NCBI GenBank assembly: GCA_947494995.1
Contig: CANLWY010000004.1
Coordinates: 1 to 64,000, forward strand
Length of the DNA stretch: 64,000 nucleotides
DNA from: an uncultured Campylobacterales bacterium
GTDB taxonomy: Bacteria; Campylobacterota; Campylobacteria; Campylobacterales; Arcobacteraceae
Reading direction: 5' to 3'
Part shown: positions 55,148 to 63,567 of the stretch, piece after piece
How the letters are laid out: each line of letters begins with the position of its first letter
How positions within the stretch are numbered: the first letter of the stretch is position 1
Position numbers and translations under genes: made by a program
The notes under the pieces: generated by a model
Seen by the model: the letters and a program-made list of their open reading frames with translations, nothing else
What the model was told of the DNA's origin: nothing
Database searches by the model: none

Positions 55148-56887
55148 ATGAAAAAAGGTGAAAATTTTATAAATAAAGTTAAAGAGACTATCAATATTAT
55201 AAGTGTTGATAGACAAGCTGATGACCAAATAACTATTACTGTAGATAGAAATGATTTACCAGAAGCAGTTAGAATTTTATATTATGATTTAGGTGGTTGG
55301 TTATCAAGTATGATTCCTAATGATGAACGTCAACTTAATGGATATTTTGCATTATATTATGTTTTATCAATGGAAGGTGGAAAAATGACGGAAGATGATG
55401 AACTTCCGCAAGAAGAAAAATGTTGGATGACTGTTAAAGCATATCTTCCAGCAAATGATCCAACTTTTCCATCTGTAACTTGTAAAGTACCAGCCGCTGT
55501 TTGGTATGAAAGAGAAGCTTGGGATATGTTTGGTATCACAGCTGTTGGTTTACCAGATCCTAGAAGGTTAGTTCTTTCAGATGATTGGCCAGAAGGCTTA
55601 CATCCTTTAAGAAAAGATGCAATGGATTATAGACATAGACCAGCAGCAGTTGATCATAAAGATGAACCAGATTATGATTTTTTAACTCCAGAAGGAAGTA
55701 CAGTTTTAGATGTTCCTTTAGGACCATTACATATTACAAGTGATGAGCCTGGACACTTTAGACTTTATTGTGATGGAGATACTATTATTGATGCAGACTT
55801 TAGACTATTCTATCAACATAGAGGAATGGAAAAACTTGCAGAAAATAGAATGAACTATGATCAAATGGGTTATTTATCAGAAAGAGTATGTGGTATTTGT
55901 GGATATGCACATGCTATTGCTTGTATTGAAGCTGCTGAAAAAGCCGTTGGTTTAGAAATTCCATTAAGAGCTCAAGCTATGAGAGTTATATGTTTAGAGA
56001 TTGAAAGACTTCACTCTCACTTATTAAATATAGGTCTTGCTTGTGAGGTTACAGGAAACGTAACAAGTTTTATGCAGATATTCAGAATTCGTGAATATTC
56101 AATGGAGCTTGCACAGTTAGTAACTGGAGGAAGAAAAACATACGGAAATGTAGTTATGGGTGGTCTTAGACGTGATATGTCAGGTGAAGAGATCAAAAAA
56201 AGTTTAGAATTATTAAAAATTATTGAAACTCAAACAAAAGAAGTTTGGGATGCAGTTATGGATGATAAGTCTCAGATAGATAGATGGATAGGAGTAGGTG
56301 TTTTAGACAAACAAGTTGCACGTGACTTCTCTCCTGTTGGACCAAATATTAGAGGTTCAGGATTTAAAAGAGATTCAAGATACGATCATCCTTATGATTT
56401 CTTAGACCAAATTAAGTTTAATGTTCCTGTTCAACATGGTGGGGATGTATTCTCAAGAGAAACTGTTAGGTATTATGAATTATTAGAATCAGTTTCTATT
56501 ATTAGACAGTGTTTAGAGATGCTTCCTGGAGGACAAACAGTTATTTCAACTCAGACTTTAATTAGTCCTGAGGCTTTTGGAATAGGAAATGATGAAGCTC
56601 CAAGGGGAGAAAATATACACTGGATTATGCATGGAAATGCACAAAAAGTTTATAGATGGAGATGTAGGGCCGCAACATATAATAACTGGCCATCATTAAG
56701 ATATCAGTTTAGAGGAAATACTATTGCTGATGCAGCATTAATTGTATGTTCACTTGACCCATGTTATTCGTGTACTGAGAGAGTTACTGTAATTGATGTG
56801 AATAAGAAAAAATCGAAAATTCTTACTCATCAAGATTTAAAACAGTATTCTCAGACCATGAAAAATTCTCCTTTAATGAATATGTAG
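55148..56887 (+). CDS. hyfG: [NiFe]-hydrogenase large subunit HyfG/HycE
   Basis: The 579-residue protein joins an N-terminal NuoC-like domain (about 1-170) to a group 4 hydrogenase large subunit. Nickel ligands are in RVCGICGYAH (Cys248, Cys251) and DPCYSCTER (Cys539, Cys542). A 34-residue tail after Arg545 (VTVIDV...) matches the part of HycE removed by HycI during maturation. An AAGGAG site precedes the ATG. It reduces protons to H2, or works in reverse. Confidence 0.96.
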   Translation: MKKGENFINKVKETINIISVDRQADDQITITVDRNDLPEAVRILYYDLGGWLSSMIPNDERQLNGYFALYYVLSMEGGKMTEDDELPQEEKCWMTVKAYLPANDPTFPSVTCKVPAAVWYEREAWDMFGITAVGLPDPRRLVLSDDWPEGLHPLRKDAMDYRHRPAAVDHKDEPDYDFLTPEGSTVLDVPLGPLHITSDEPGHFRLYCDGDTIIDADFRLFYQHRGMEKLAENRMNYDQMGYLSERVCGICGYAHAIACIEAAEKAVGLEIPLRAQAMRVICLEIERLHSHLLNIGLACEVTGNVTSFMQIFRIREYSMELAQLVTGGRKTYGNVVMGGLRRDMSGEEIKKSLELLKIIETQTKEVWDAVMDDKSQIDRWIGVGVLDKQVARDFSPVGPNIRGSGFKRDSRYDHPYDFLDQIKFNVPVQHGGDVFSRETVRYYELLESVSIIRQCLEMLPGGQTVISTQTLISPEAFGIGNDEAPRGENIHWIMHGNAQKVYRWRCRAATYNNWPSLRYQFRGNTIADAALIVCSLDPCYSCTERVTVIDVNKKKSKILTHQDLKQYSQTMKNSPLMNM

Positions 56888-56896
56888 GAGGATAAC

Positions 56897-57436
56897 ATGA
56901 AAATAGTAGACATGGCAGAAAAATATGGTTTGGCCACATATAATTATCCTTTTGAACCATATGAAGTTCATGAAGGATTTCGTGGTAAACCAGTTTATGA
57001 TTATAATAGATGTATAGGATGTACGGCTTGTGCTGTTGCTTGTCCCTCTAATGCAATCAATGTGAAATTAAATGATGAAAATACAAAATTAGTATGGTCA
57101 TTTGATTGTGCACGTTGTATTTTTTGTGGACGTTGTGATGAGGTTTGCCCTACAAATGCAGTTGTTCAATCCGAACAGTTTGAGTTAGCTGTTAAATTTG
57201 ATAAAACAGCTTTACAAATTAAAGGTGAACTTGAATTAGAACATTGTGAAGTGTGTAACACTGCTTTTACAACTAAGAGGTTAATCTCTTATGATCTTGA
57301 AAGACTACACCGTGCAGGTTGGTCAAAAGATACTTTAGAAGAGAAAACTAAATACATTAGAACTTGTCCTGAATGTAAGAAAAATAAAGTAGTTGAAGAA
57401 GCTAATAAGTTTTTTTCAGGAGTAAATAATGAGTAA
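56897..57436 (+). CDS. hyfH: hydrogenase ferredoxin-like subunit HyfH/HycF
   Basis: The 179-residue NuoI-like protein has two [4Fe-4S] motifs, [12 protein letters not shown] and [17 protein letters not shown]-terminal CxxC pair set (CEVC...CPEC) probably binds a metal, as in E. coli HyfH. It passes electrons between the HyfA side and the small subunit. It overlaps hyfI by 8 bp. Confidence 0.93.
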   Translation: MKIVDMAEKYGLATYNYPFEPYEVHEGFRGKPVYDYNRCIGCTACAVACPSNAINVKLNDENTKLVWSFDCARCIFCGRCDEVCPTNAVVQSEQFELAVKFDKTALQIKGELELEHCEVCNTAFTTKRLISYDLERLHRAGWSKDTLEEKTKYIRTCPECKKNKVVEEANKFFSGVNNE

Positions 57437-58244
57437 AACATATGTAGTTCCAGAAGATATTGCTTCTGCAAATTCATTAGAAGCAAAACTAGAACATCTA
57501 AATAATATACAAAGAAGTTTTAGTGTTTATAGAGTTGATGTTGGCTCTTGTAATGGCTGCGAGATTGAAATCTTTGCAGCTATTACACCAATGTGGGATC
57601 CAGAGAGATTTGGTTTTAAACTTGTAGCTAACCCAAGACATGCAGATATTTTACTGTGTACGGGGCCTGTAACAAGACAAATGTATTATCCACTTTTAAG
57701 AGCTTATGAGGCAATGCCTGATCCTAAGATTGTTATTGCATTAGGTGCTTGTGGTTCAAGTGGTGGAATTTTCCATGATGCATATAGTACATGGGGAGGA
57801 ATTGATAAGATTATCCCAGTTGATGTTTATATCCCTGGTTGTCCTCCTCACCCAGCAGGAATAATCTATGGATTAGCAACTGCTTTAGGTATTTTAGATC
57901 AAAAAGTAAATTATATTGAACATAAAGATGGTGAAGATAATTTAGAATTAGTTTCTGAATCTGTATTTGGAAATATACTTTTTGAAAGAGATATTCTTGC
58001 AAAAGGAAAAGTTTTAATGGGGTATTTATTTGCACGTAAATTATTTGATAAATATATAGCAGCAATGAAAAAATCTGCTGATATAAAAAATATTTTACTT
58101 ACAAAAATTGCATTAGAAAAAGCTTTTGAAGATGAAGACGATGAAAGATTTGTTGAGTGTATGAAAATACTTCATGACGACGTTTATTTATCACATATGG
58201 GTTATCATGAAAAAATATTAGACGAATATAAATTTTTTGAGTAA
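57429..58244 (+). CDS. hyfI: [NiFe]-hydrogenase small subunit HyfI/HycG
   Basis: The 271-residue NuoB-like subunit holds the proximal [4Fe-4S] cluster: SCNGCEIE (Cys41, Cys44), GACGSSGG and PGCPPHP. A C-terminal tail of about 100 residues, including a stretch of acidic residues, goes beyond the usual core and makes it longer than E. coli HycG/HyfI (about 255). Confidence 0.94.
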   Translation: MSKTYVVPEDIASANSLEAKLEHLNNIQRSFSVYRVDVGSCNGCEIEIFAAITPMWDPERFGFKLVANPRHADILLCTGPVTRQMYYPLLRAYEAMPDPKIVIALGACGSSGGIFHDAYSTWGGIDKIIPVDVYIPGCPPHPAGIIYGLATALGILDQKVNYIEHKDGEDNLELVSESVFGNILFERDILAKGKVLMGYLFARKLFDKYIAAMKKSADIKNILLTKIALEKAFEDEDDERFVECMKILHDDVYLSHMGYHEKILDEYKFFE

Positions 58245-58258
58245 AAAGTGAGTTAAAA

Positions 58259-58609
58259 ATGATTGAAATATGTAGACTAACAAAAAGACAAGTAGATCCA
58301 TCTAATAAGGAGAAAATACCTGCCCAACTAGAGCAGATTAAAGTTTTCTCTTTAGCAGTTGGACATGGAATTGGAAGTGTTGACTTTGTAGAGTGTATTG
58401 GAGAAATTGAAGAGAATGCCTATGAAGAAATGCTCAAGTCTTGCGGTAAATATGCGAGTTTTAAACTTGGAAATTTAAGTAAGTATTTTGAGCTAGAAGT
58501 TTTTCCAGAACACGCACAACAATTAGTCACTGAAATGCCTGATTGTTTTTTAAAGGAGCAATTTCTTTCATTAAAAGAGGGCTATATTGTTATAAGGAAA
58601 AAGATATGA
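58259..58609 (+). CDS. hycH: formate hydrogenlyase maturation protein HycH
   Basis: The 116-residue protein resembles HycH through QIKVFSLAVGHGIGSVDFVE (E. coli has a similar YSLAIGHHVGVID segment) and the ending EGYIVIRKKI. HycH is needed for hydrogenase 3 maturation but its exact job is unclear. It overlaps hycI by 4 bp (ATGA). Similarity is modest, so this rests on context too. Confidence 0.75.
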   Translation: MIEICRLTKRQVDPSNKEKIPAQLEQIKVFSLAVGHGIGSVDFVECIGEIEENAYEEMLKSCGKYASFKLGNLSKYFELEVFPEHAQQLVTEMPDCFLKEQFLSLKEGYIVIRKKI

Positions 58610-59052
58610 AAAAAGCATTTTTAGCAATTGGAAATACTTTACGAGGAGATGATGGTATTAGCTCTCACTTAGGTAATTTACTTGAAGAACAAAATTTAGG
58701 ATGGAAGGTTTTCTATGCAGAAGATACTCCTGAAAGTCAATTTAATTTAATAAGAGAGTATGCACCAGACTTAATTGTAATTGGTGATGCTATGACAGGA
58801 ATAGAAGTTGGTAGGGTTGAGGTAATTGATGTGAGTGATGATAGGGAATATATGTATTCAACTCATAATTTACCTATGCCAATTCTTATTAGTTATTTAA
58901 AAGGATTTTGTAAAGGAGTTCTGTTTTTAGGACTGAACGTTGATATAGAAAAAGTATTAGAGGTTAATCCTGAGATCTCAGAAGAAGCAAGAGTTACAGC
59001 TTCAAAAGGATTAGAAAAACTTCTTGAAATTGATACTATTTTCGATAAATGA
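58606..59052 (+). CDS. hycI: hydrogenase maturation endopeptidase HycI
   Basis: The 148-residue protease cuts the C-terminal tail of the large subunit after nickel insertion. Predicted nickel-sensing residues are Asp16 in GNTLRGDDG, Asp61 in VIGDAMTG and His87 in STHNLP. The ATG at 58606 is chosen since it overlaps the hycH stop and follows AAGGAAA; an upstream in-frame ATG lies within hycH. Confidence 0.92.
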   Translation: MKKAFLAIGNTLRGDDGISSHLGNLLEEQNLGWKVFYAEDTPESQFNLIREYAPDLIVIGDAMTGIEVGRVEVIDVSDDREYMYSTHNLPMPILISYLKGFCKGVLFLGLNVDIEKVLEVNPEISEEARVTASKGLEKLLEIDTIFDK

Positions 59053-59070
59053 TTAAAAAAGGATAAAACT

Positions 59071-59928
59071 ATGTTATCTCCAGCAGAAGCAGCAAAAGCT
59101 GTATCAGGCGGATCAGGGCATAAAGCAAATATGCCAATGTTAAGTATTGTATTCTTGTCAATTATGGCAGGTGGAGCAATTGCAATGGGTGATATTTTTT
59201 GGGCTCATGCAACAGTGGGCGTAGCAAAAGCAACAGCTCCAGGTATAGCAAACTTTTTAGGTGGTATTGCATTCTCAGCGGGTCTGATGATGGTTGTATT
59301 TTTTGGAGGACATCTATTTACAAGTTCTCTTCTAACTGGTGTAACAACTATGGAACATAAATTGCCTTTTGGAAAAATGGCAACTTATTGGGTAGTTGTT
59401 TGGGTATTTAACTTTGTGGGATCTGTTTTAATTGCATATATGTATTATAAATCGAATCTACCTTTAAAATATGATGGTGAAATATTAAAACACTTTATTG
59501 CTTTAGGAGCAGGTAAAACTTCTTTAACTTTTGAAGAAGCATTTATTAGAGGAATTTTCTGTAATATATTCGTTTGTATGGCAGTATGGACTGCAATCGC
59601 AGCAAAAGACACAGCTGGTAAAATTTTAGGAATCGCATTTTTAATTGGAGCATTCGTTGCTTCAGGATATGAGCACTGTGTTGCTAATATGTTTATTATT
59701 ACTGAGGGATTACTTGCTAAAGCTCATTATTTAGCTGAGGTTGGAGGAGACTTAGATGCTCTTGCTCATTTAGCACATACTTCAGTTGATAAAATTAATA
59801 ATCTTACTATAGAAGGAATGATGGTGAAAAACCTAATCCCTGTAACATTAGGAAATATTGTAGGTGGATTAGTTTTTGTTGGTATTATTGGTTTCATGTC
59901 TCATAAACCTGATATGAAAAAAGATTAA
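59071..59928 (+). CDS. focA: formate channel of the FNT family (FocA-like)
   Basis: The 285-residue protein has six membrane helices and FNT landmarks: GGAIAMGD near the first helix, FFGGHLFTSS, and ASGYEHCVANMFII with the central-pore His. It would bring formate to the cytoplasmic FdhF. Nitrite (NirC-like) transport cannot be excluded from sequence, but its place at the end of the hydrogenlyase operon favours formate. Confidence 0.88.
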   Translation: MLSPAEAAKAVSGGSGHKANMPMLSIVFLSIMAGGAIAMGDIFWAHATVGVAKATAPGIANFLGGIAFSAGLMMVVFFGGHLFTSSLLTGVTTMEHKLPFGKMATYWVVVWVFNFVGSVLIAYMYYKSNLPLKYDGEILKHFIALGAGKTSLTFEEAFIRGIFCNIFVCMAVWTAIAAKDTAGKILGIAFLIGAFVASGYEHCVANMFIITEGLLAKAHYLAEVGGDLDALAHLAHTSVDKINNLTIEGMMVKNLIPVTLGNIVGGLVFVGIIGFMSHKPDMKKD

Positions 59929-59936
59929 AAAGATTT

Positions 59937-59968
59937 AAAAGAGGCTTCACTATGAAGCCTCTTTTTTT
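59937..59968 (+). terminator. strong intrinsic terminator after focA
   Basis: AAAAGAGGCTTCA (59937-59949) pairs with TGAAGCCTCTTTT (59953-59965) around CTA, followed by more T. It closes the 12-gene operon. Confidence 0.92.
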
Positions 59969-59973
59969 ATTTA

Positions 59974-60000
59974 TATAATAATATGCAAAATATGCATATT
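59974..60000 (+). promoter_or_regulatory. wtpA promoter with overlapping palindrome
   Basis: A TATAAT -10 box (59974-59979) is followed at once by AATATGC-N7-GCATATT (59980-60000), a perfect 7-bp inverted repeat. It covers the expected transcription start near 59986. A repressor bound there would block the transporter operon; a molybdate- or tungstate-responsive regulator is the natural candidate. Confidence 0.5.
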
Positions 60001-60016
60001 TAAAAAGGAAGATAAA

Positions 60017-60973
60017 ATGAAAAAAGTTTTAGTAGGTTTAGGAATTAGTGTAGCTTTAGCATCAAGTTTATTTGCAAAGGAAAAAGTAGTTGTTTTTCAT
60101 GCAGGTTCTCTAGCGGTACCTTTTTCAGCAGTTGAAAAAGTATTTGAAGCAAGATATCCACAATATGATGTGCAAAGAGAAGCTAGTGGAAGTAGAGCTG
60201 CTGCTAGAAAAATATCAGAGATTGGAAAAGCTGCTGATGTAATGGCAAGTGCAGACTATAAAGTTATTGATAATCTTCTTATTCCAAAAGATGCTAAGTT
60301 TAATGCCCAATTTGCAACAAATGAAATGGCAATTGCTTTTACTCCCCATTCAAAATATGCAGATGAAATTAATTCAAAAAATTGGCCAGAAGTTTTTTTA
60401 AGAGATGGAGTAAAAGTTGGACACTCTAATCCCAATATGGATCCTTGTGGATATAGATCTATTTTAGTTACAAAATTAGCTGAAGAGTATTATAAAATGC
60501 CTAATTTTTACTCAAAATTATTAGGATATGGAGATTCTTATAAAGTAGGGGAAGAAAATAAAAATAAAATTATTGTAAGACCAAAGGAGACTGATTTACT
60601 TGCTTTAATTGAAGCAAAAGCTTATGACTATTTATATATTTATAAATCAGTAGCTGAACAACATGGACTTAAATATATAACTCTTCCAAAAGAAGTTTCA
60701 TTGAAAGACAATGAATTTAAAGATTTTTATAAAACAGCAAGTTTTAAAATTGATGGTAAAAAACCAGGAGAGTTTATAACTAAAAAAGGTGCTCCAATGG
60801 TATATGGAATCACTGTAGCAGAAAACAAGAAGTCTCCTACTACAAAAGATGGAGCAGTTAAGTTTGTTAATTTTATTTTATCTCCTGAAGGACAAGAGAT
60901 TATGTCAAAAAATGGACAAGGAAATATTTCTCCTGCGATTATTACAGGGGATGCATCAATAATAGGTAAATAA
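60017..60973 (+). CDS. wtpA: tungstate/molybdate-binding protein WtpA
   Basis: The 318-residue periplasmic protein has a signal peptide (about 1-20) and the WtpA opening VVVFHAGSLAVPF. It continues with REASGSRAAARKI, PNMDPCGYRS and ETDLLALIEAKAYDY. WtpA-type proteins bind tungstate and molybdate with high affinity. It should supply metal for the FdhF, and perhaps NapA, cofactors. The stop overlaps the ATPase start by 1 bp. Confidence 0.88.
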   Translation: MKKVLVGLGISVALASSLFAKEKVVVFHAGSLAVPFSAVEKVFEARYPQYDVQREASGSRAAARKISEIGKAADVMASADYKVIDNLLIPKDAKFNAQFATNEMAIAFTPHSKYADEINSKNWPEVFLRDGVKVGHSNPNMDPCGYRSILVTKLAEEYYKMPNFYSKLLGYGDSYKVGEENKNKIIVRPKETDLLALIEAKAYDYLYIYKSVAEQHGLKYITLPKEVSLKDNEFKDFYKTASFKIDGKKPGEFITKKGAPMVYGITVAENKKSPTTKDGAVKFVNFILSPEGQEIMSKNGQGNISPAIITGDASIIGK

Positions 60974-61959
60974 TGAGTTACTTAAAACTAGAAAACTTAT
61001 CAAGTAGGATAGATGAATTCCTACTTGATAATATAAATTTAGAGATAAATAAAAATGAATATTTTGTACTTTTAGGACAAAGTGGAAGTGGAAAAACTAG
61101 ACTTTTAGAGACAATTGCAGGTTTAAATAATTGTACAGGGAGTCTTTATTATAAAGGTAAAAATATATCTAATGAAGCCTCTGAGAAAAGAGATATAGGT
61201 TTTGTATATCAAGATTTTGCACTTTTCCCTAATTTAAATGTAGAAGATAATATTAAATTCTCTTCAAAATATAAAAAAATTGAAAATAAACATGAACTTT
61301 TCAATGATATTGTTGGGTTTTTAAAACTAAAGAATTTACTTAATCGAGAAACAAAAGATTTAAGTGGTGGAGAGAAACAAAGGGTTGCAATTGCAAGGGC
61401 ATTATATTCAAGACCTAAAATATTACTTCTTGATGAACCTTTAAGTGCTATTGATCCTACCTTTAGAAACTCTATTATGAAAAGTTTAAAAGATATTCAT
61501 AAAAGATATGATTTAACTACTATTCATGTAACTCATAACTTTAGAGAGGCATCTTACTTAGCAGATAAGATTGCCATAATTATGGATGGAAAAATTCAAC
61601 AAATTGGAAAAGCAGAAGAGGTATTAAATAACCCTGAGAATATAAGTGTTGCAGAATTTTTAGGTTTTAAAAATATTTTTCCTACTTCTTTACTGAAGCT
61701 TGATAGTAAGAAAGAGTTTTTTAGTGTAGATCCAAATGTTATAAAGGTTTCCAAATCTGATGATATTCAAGCAGACTATGTTTTTGAAGCTTCTTTAGAA
61801 GAGTGTATGGGAATAGTGGACCACTATAAGCTTTTTGTAAATATCAAAGAGCATCAGTTTTTTATAAAAATATTAAAAAGAGATTATGATGGGTGTTATG
61901 CTAATGCAAAAAGCATAATAAAAATTGGCTTTGATAAAAAGGATATAAGTTATATATGA
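60973..61959 (+). CDS. wtpC: tungstate/molybdate ABC ATPase
   Basis: The 328-residue ATPase has Walker A GQSGSGKTRLL, Q-loop FVYQDFALFP, signature LSGGEKQRVAIARALY, Walker B LLLDEPLSAID and switch His in IHVTHN. About 90 residues at the C terminus (after VAEFLGFKNIFP) form a TOBE-like domain that in ModC or WtpC can bind the oxyanion and inhibit transport. Confidence 0.87.
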   Translation: MSYLKLENLSSRIDEFLLDNINLEINKNEYFVLLGQSGSGKTRLLETIAGLNNCTGSLYYKGKNISNEASEKRDIGFVYQDFALFPNLNVEDNIKFSSKYKKIENKHELFNDIVGFLKLKNLLNRETKDLSGGEKQRVAIARALYSRPKILLLDEPLSAIDPTFRNSIMKSLKDIHKRYDLTTIHVTHNFREASYLADKIAIIMDGKIQQIGKAEEVLNNPENISVAEFLGFKNIFPTSLLKLDSKKEFFSVDPNVIKVSKSDDIQADYVFEASLEECMGIVDHYKLFVNIKEHQFFIKILKRDYDGCYANAKSIIKIGFDKKDISYI

Positions 61960-62726
61960 AAAGTAAATCATTTAATATTACGCTAATAGTGTTGGCATTT
62001 ATAATAGTATTTTTTCTTTCAGTACCAATTCTTAAAATGTTTATAGGTGTAGGAAGTGAAAAACTTCTTGAAACTATTAAAGATGGGGATGTATTAGATT
62101 CTATTTGGCTTACAATGAAAGTATCAGCTTGGGCAATGATTTTTGTACTATTTACTGGACTTCCTTTAGCTTATTTGATAGCAAGATACAACTTTTATGG
62201 AAGAAGTTTTATAGAAGCAATTATTGATATTCCTATTATGATCCCTCATACGGCTGCTGGTATTGCACTTTTGACAACTTTTGGAGATACTTTTTTAGGA
62301 GAGTTTTTTAAATTTTTTGGAATTGAGTTTGTAGGAACTGAGTATGGAATTATGATTGCAATGATGTTTTTGTCTGCACCTTTTTTAATAAATTCTGCAA
62401 AAGATGGTTTTAGAAAAGTTGATGTGAAGCTTGAAAAAGTTGCAAGAACATTAGGTGCAAATCCTATATCTGTATTTTTTAGAATTACTATACCAAATGC
62501 AAAGAAAGATATTATAAATGGTGCTTTGATGATGTGGAGTAGAGGACTTGGAGAGTTTGGTGCCGTTGTAATTTTGGTATATCATCCAATGACTACACCA
62601 GTATTGATTTTTGATAGATTCAATTCTTATGGTTTGGAATTTTCTGCACCCGTTGCAGCTGTAATAGTAGGTTTTAGTGTTGTTGTATTTTTAATTGTAA
62701 GATTTATTACTGGTAGATTAAAATAA
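61956..62726 (+). CDS. wtpB: tungstate/molybdate ABC permease
   Basis: The 256-residue permease has about six helices, the segment IPIMIPHTAAGIALL and the coupling loop KVARTLGANPISVFFRITIP, as in WtpB/ModB. RGLGEFGAVVIL follows, also as in that family. It overlaps the ATPase gene by 4 bp. No terminator is obvious behind it. Confidence 0.88.
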   Translation: MKSKSFNITLIVLAFIIVFFLSVPILKMFIGVGSEKLLETIKDGDVLDSIWLTMKVSAWAMIFVLFTGLPLAYLIARYNFYGRSFIEAIIDIPIMIPHTAAGIALLTTFGDTFLGEFFKFFGIEFVGTEYGIMIAMMFLSAPFLINSAKDGFRKVDVKLEKVARTLGANPISVFFRITIPNAKKDIINGALMMWSRGLGEFGAVVILVYHPMTTPVLIFDRFNSYGLEFSAPVAAVIVGFSVVVFLIVRFITGRLK

Positions 62727-62770
62727 GTTAATAAAATTGAAGATTCTAAGAGAAAAAGTTCTAAAAATAC

Positions 62771-62819
62771 ATAAGAAAAGTTAAGATTTATTTTCTTATA
62801 AAAGCTATAGTTTTATAAT
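62771..62819 (+). promoter_or_regulatory. palindrome and promoter before the nickel transport genes
   Basis: ATAAGAAAA (62771-62779) and TTTTCTTAT (62791-62799) form a perfect 9-bp inverted repeat with an 11-bp spacer. A TATAAT box follows at 62814-62819, so the right arm covers the -35 region. The N11 spacing is that of some NikR operators, although the half-site differs from those I know. Confidence 0.45.
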
Positions 62820-62847
62820 TTCACAATATTTAAAATGAAGGACGACA

Positions 62848-63564
62848 ATGAAAGCTATTTTAGTATTACTGTCTTGTGTATTTTATTTAAATGCACATTT
62901 TTTAACATTTATCCCATCAACGGATAATGTTTCTAATCAAGAGAATTCAAATGTAAAATTTGATGCAATGTTTATTCATCCCTTTGAACAAACTGGGATG
63001 ACTATGGTAAAACCTGAAGGTATTTTTTTAGGGAAGGAAAAACTTCCTTTAAAAGAGACAACAAAGTTTGAACATAAAGCTTGGCAAACTGAATATAAAG
63101 TGAAGAAACCAGGTGTTTATCAATTTTATGTACAACCTAAAGCTTATTTTGAACCAGCAGAAGAGAAACATATTGTACATGTTCCAAAATTAATTATTTC
63201 AGCTTTTGGTTTAGAAGATGGTTGGGATGAACCTCTTGGATTAAAATATGAGATTATTCCTTTGGTTAAACCATTTGCTGTTTATAGTGGAAATCTTTTC
63301 CAAGGTAAAGTTTTACATAATGGTAAACCAGCTTCAAATGTTGAAGTAGAGGTTGAATTATTCAATGAATTTGGATTAAAAGCGCCAAGTGATGCACATA
63401 TTACTCAAGTTGTAAAAACAGATGACAATGGAGTTTTCTCTTTTACAATGAATCATAAAGGATGGTGGGGATTTGCAGCACTTATCGAAGAAGGTGAAAA
63501 GGAACATAAAGGTAAAATGTATCCAGTCGAAAACGGCGCACTTTTATGGATAAAGGCTTACTAG
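62848..63564 (+). CDS. nikK: DUF4198 periplasmic protein linked to nickel uptake (NikK-like)
   Basis: The 238-residue protein has a signal peptide (about 1-16, ending LNAH) and a mature start at HFLTFIPS. It then has two beta-rich domains; the second (about 150-238) has the carboxypeptidase-regulatory-like pattern GKVLHNGKPASNVEVEVELF. Such DUF4198 proteins accompany CbiM/NikM-type nickel transporters. Direct adjacency to a CbiM gene (3 bp gap) supports a role in presenting Ni2+. The hydrogenase next door needs nickel. Confidence 0.75.
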   Translation: MKAILVLLSCVFYLNAHFLTFIPSTDNVSNQENSNVKFDAMFIHPFEQTGMTMVKPEGIFLGKEKLPLKETTKFEHKAWQTEYKVKKPGVYQFYVQPKAYFEPAEEKHIVHVPKLIISAFGLEDGWDEPLGLKYEIIPLVKPFAVYSGNLFQGKVLHNGKPASNVEVEVELFNEFGLKAPSDAHITQVVKTDDNGVFSFTMNHKGWWGFAALIEEGEKEHKGKMYPVENGALLWIKAY

Positions 63565-63567
63565 AAA

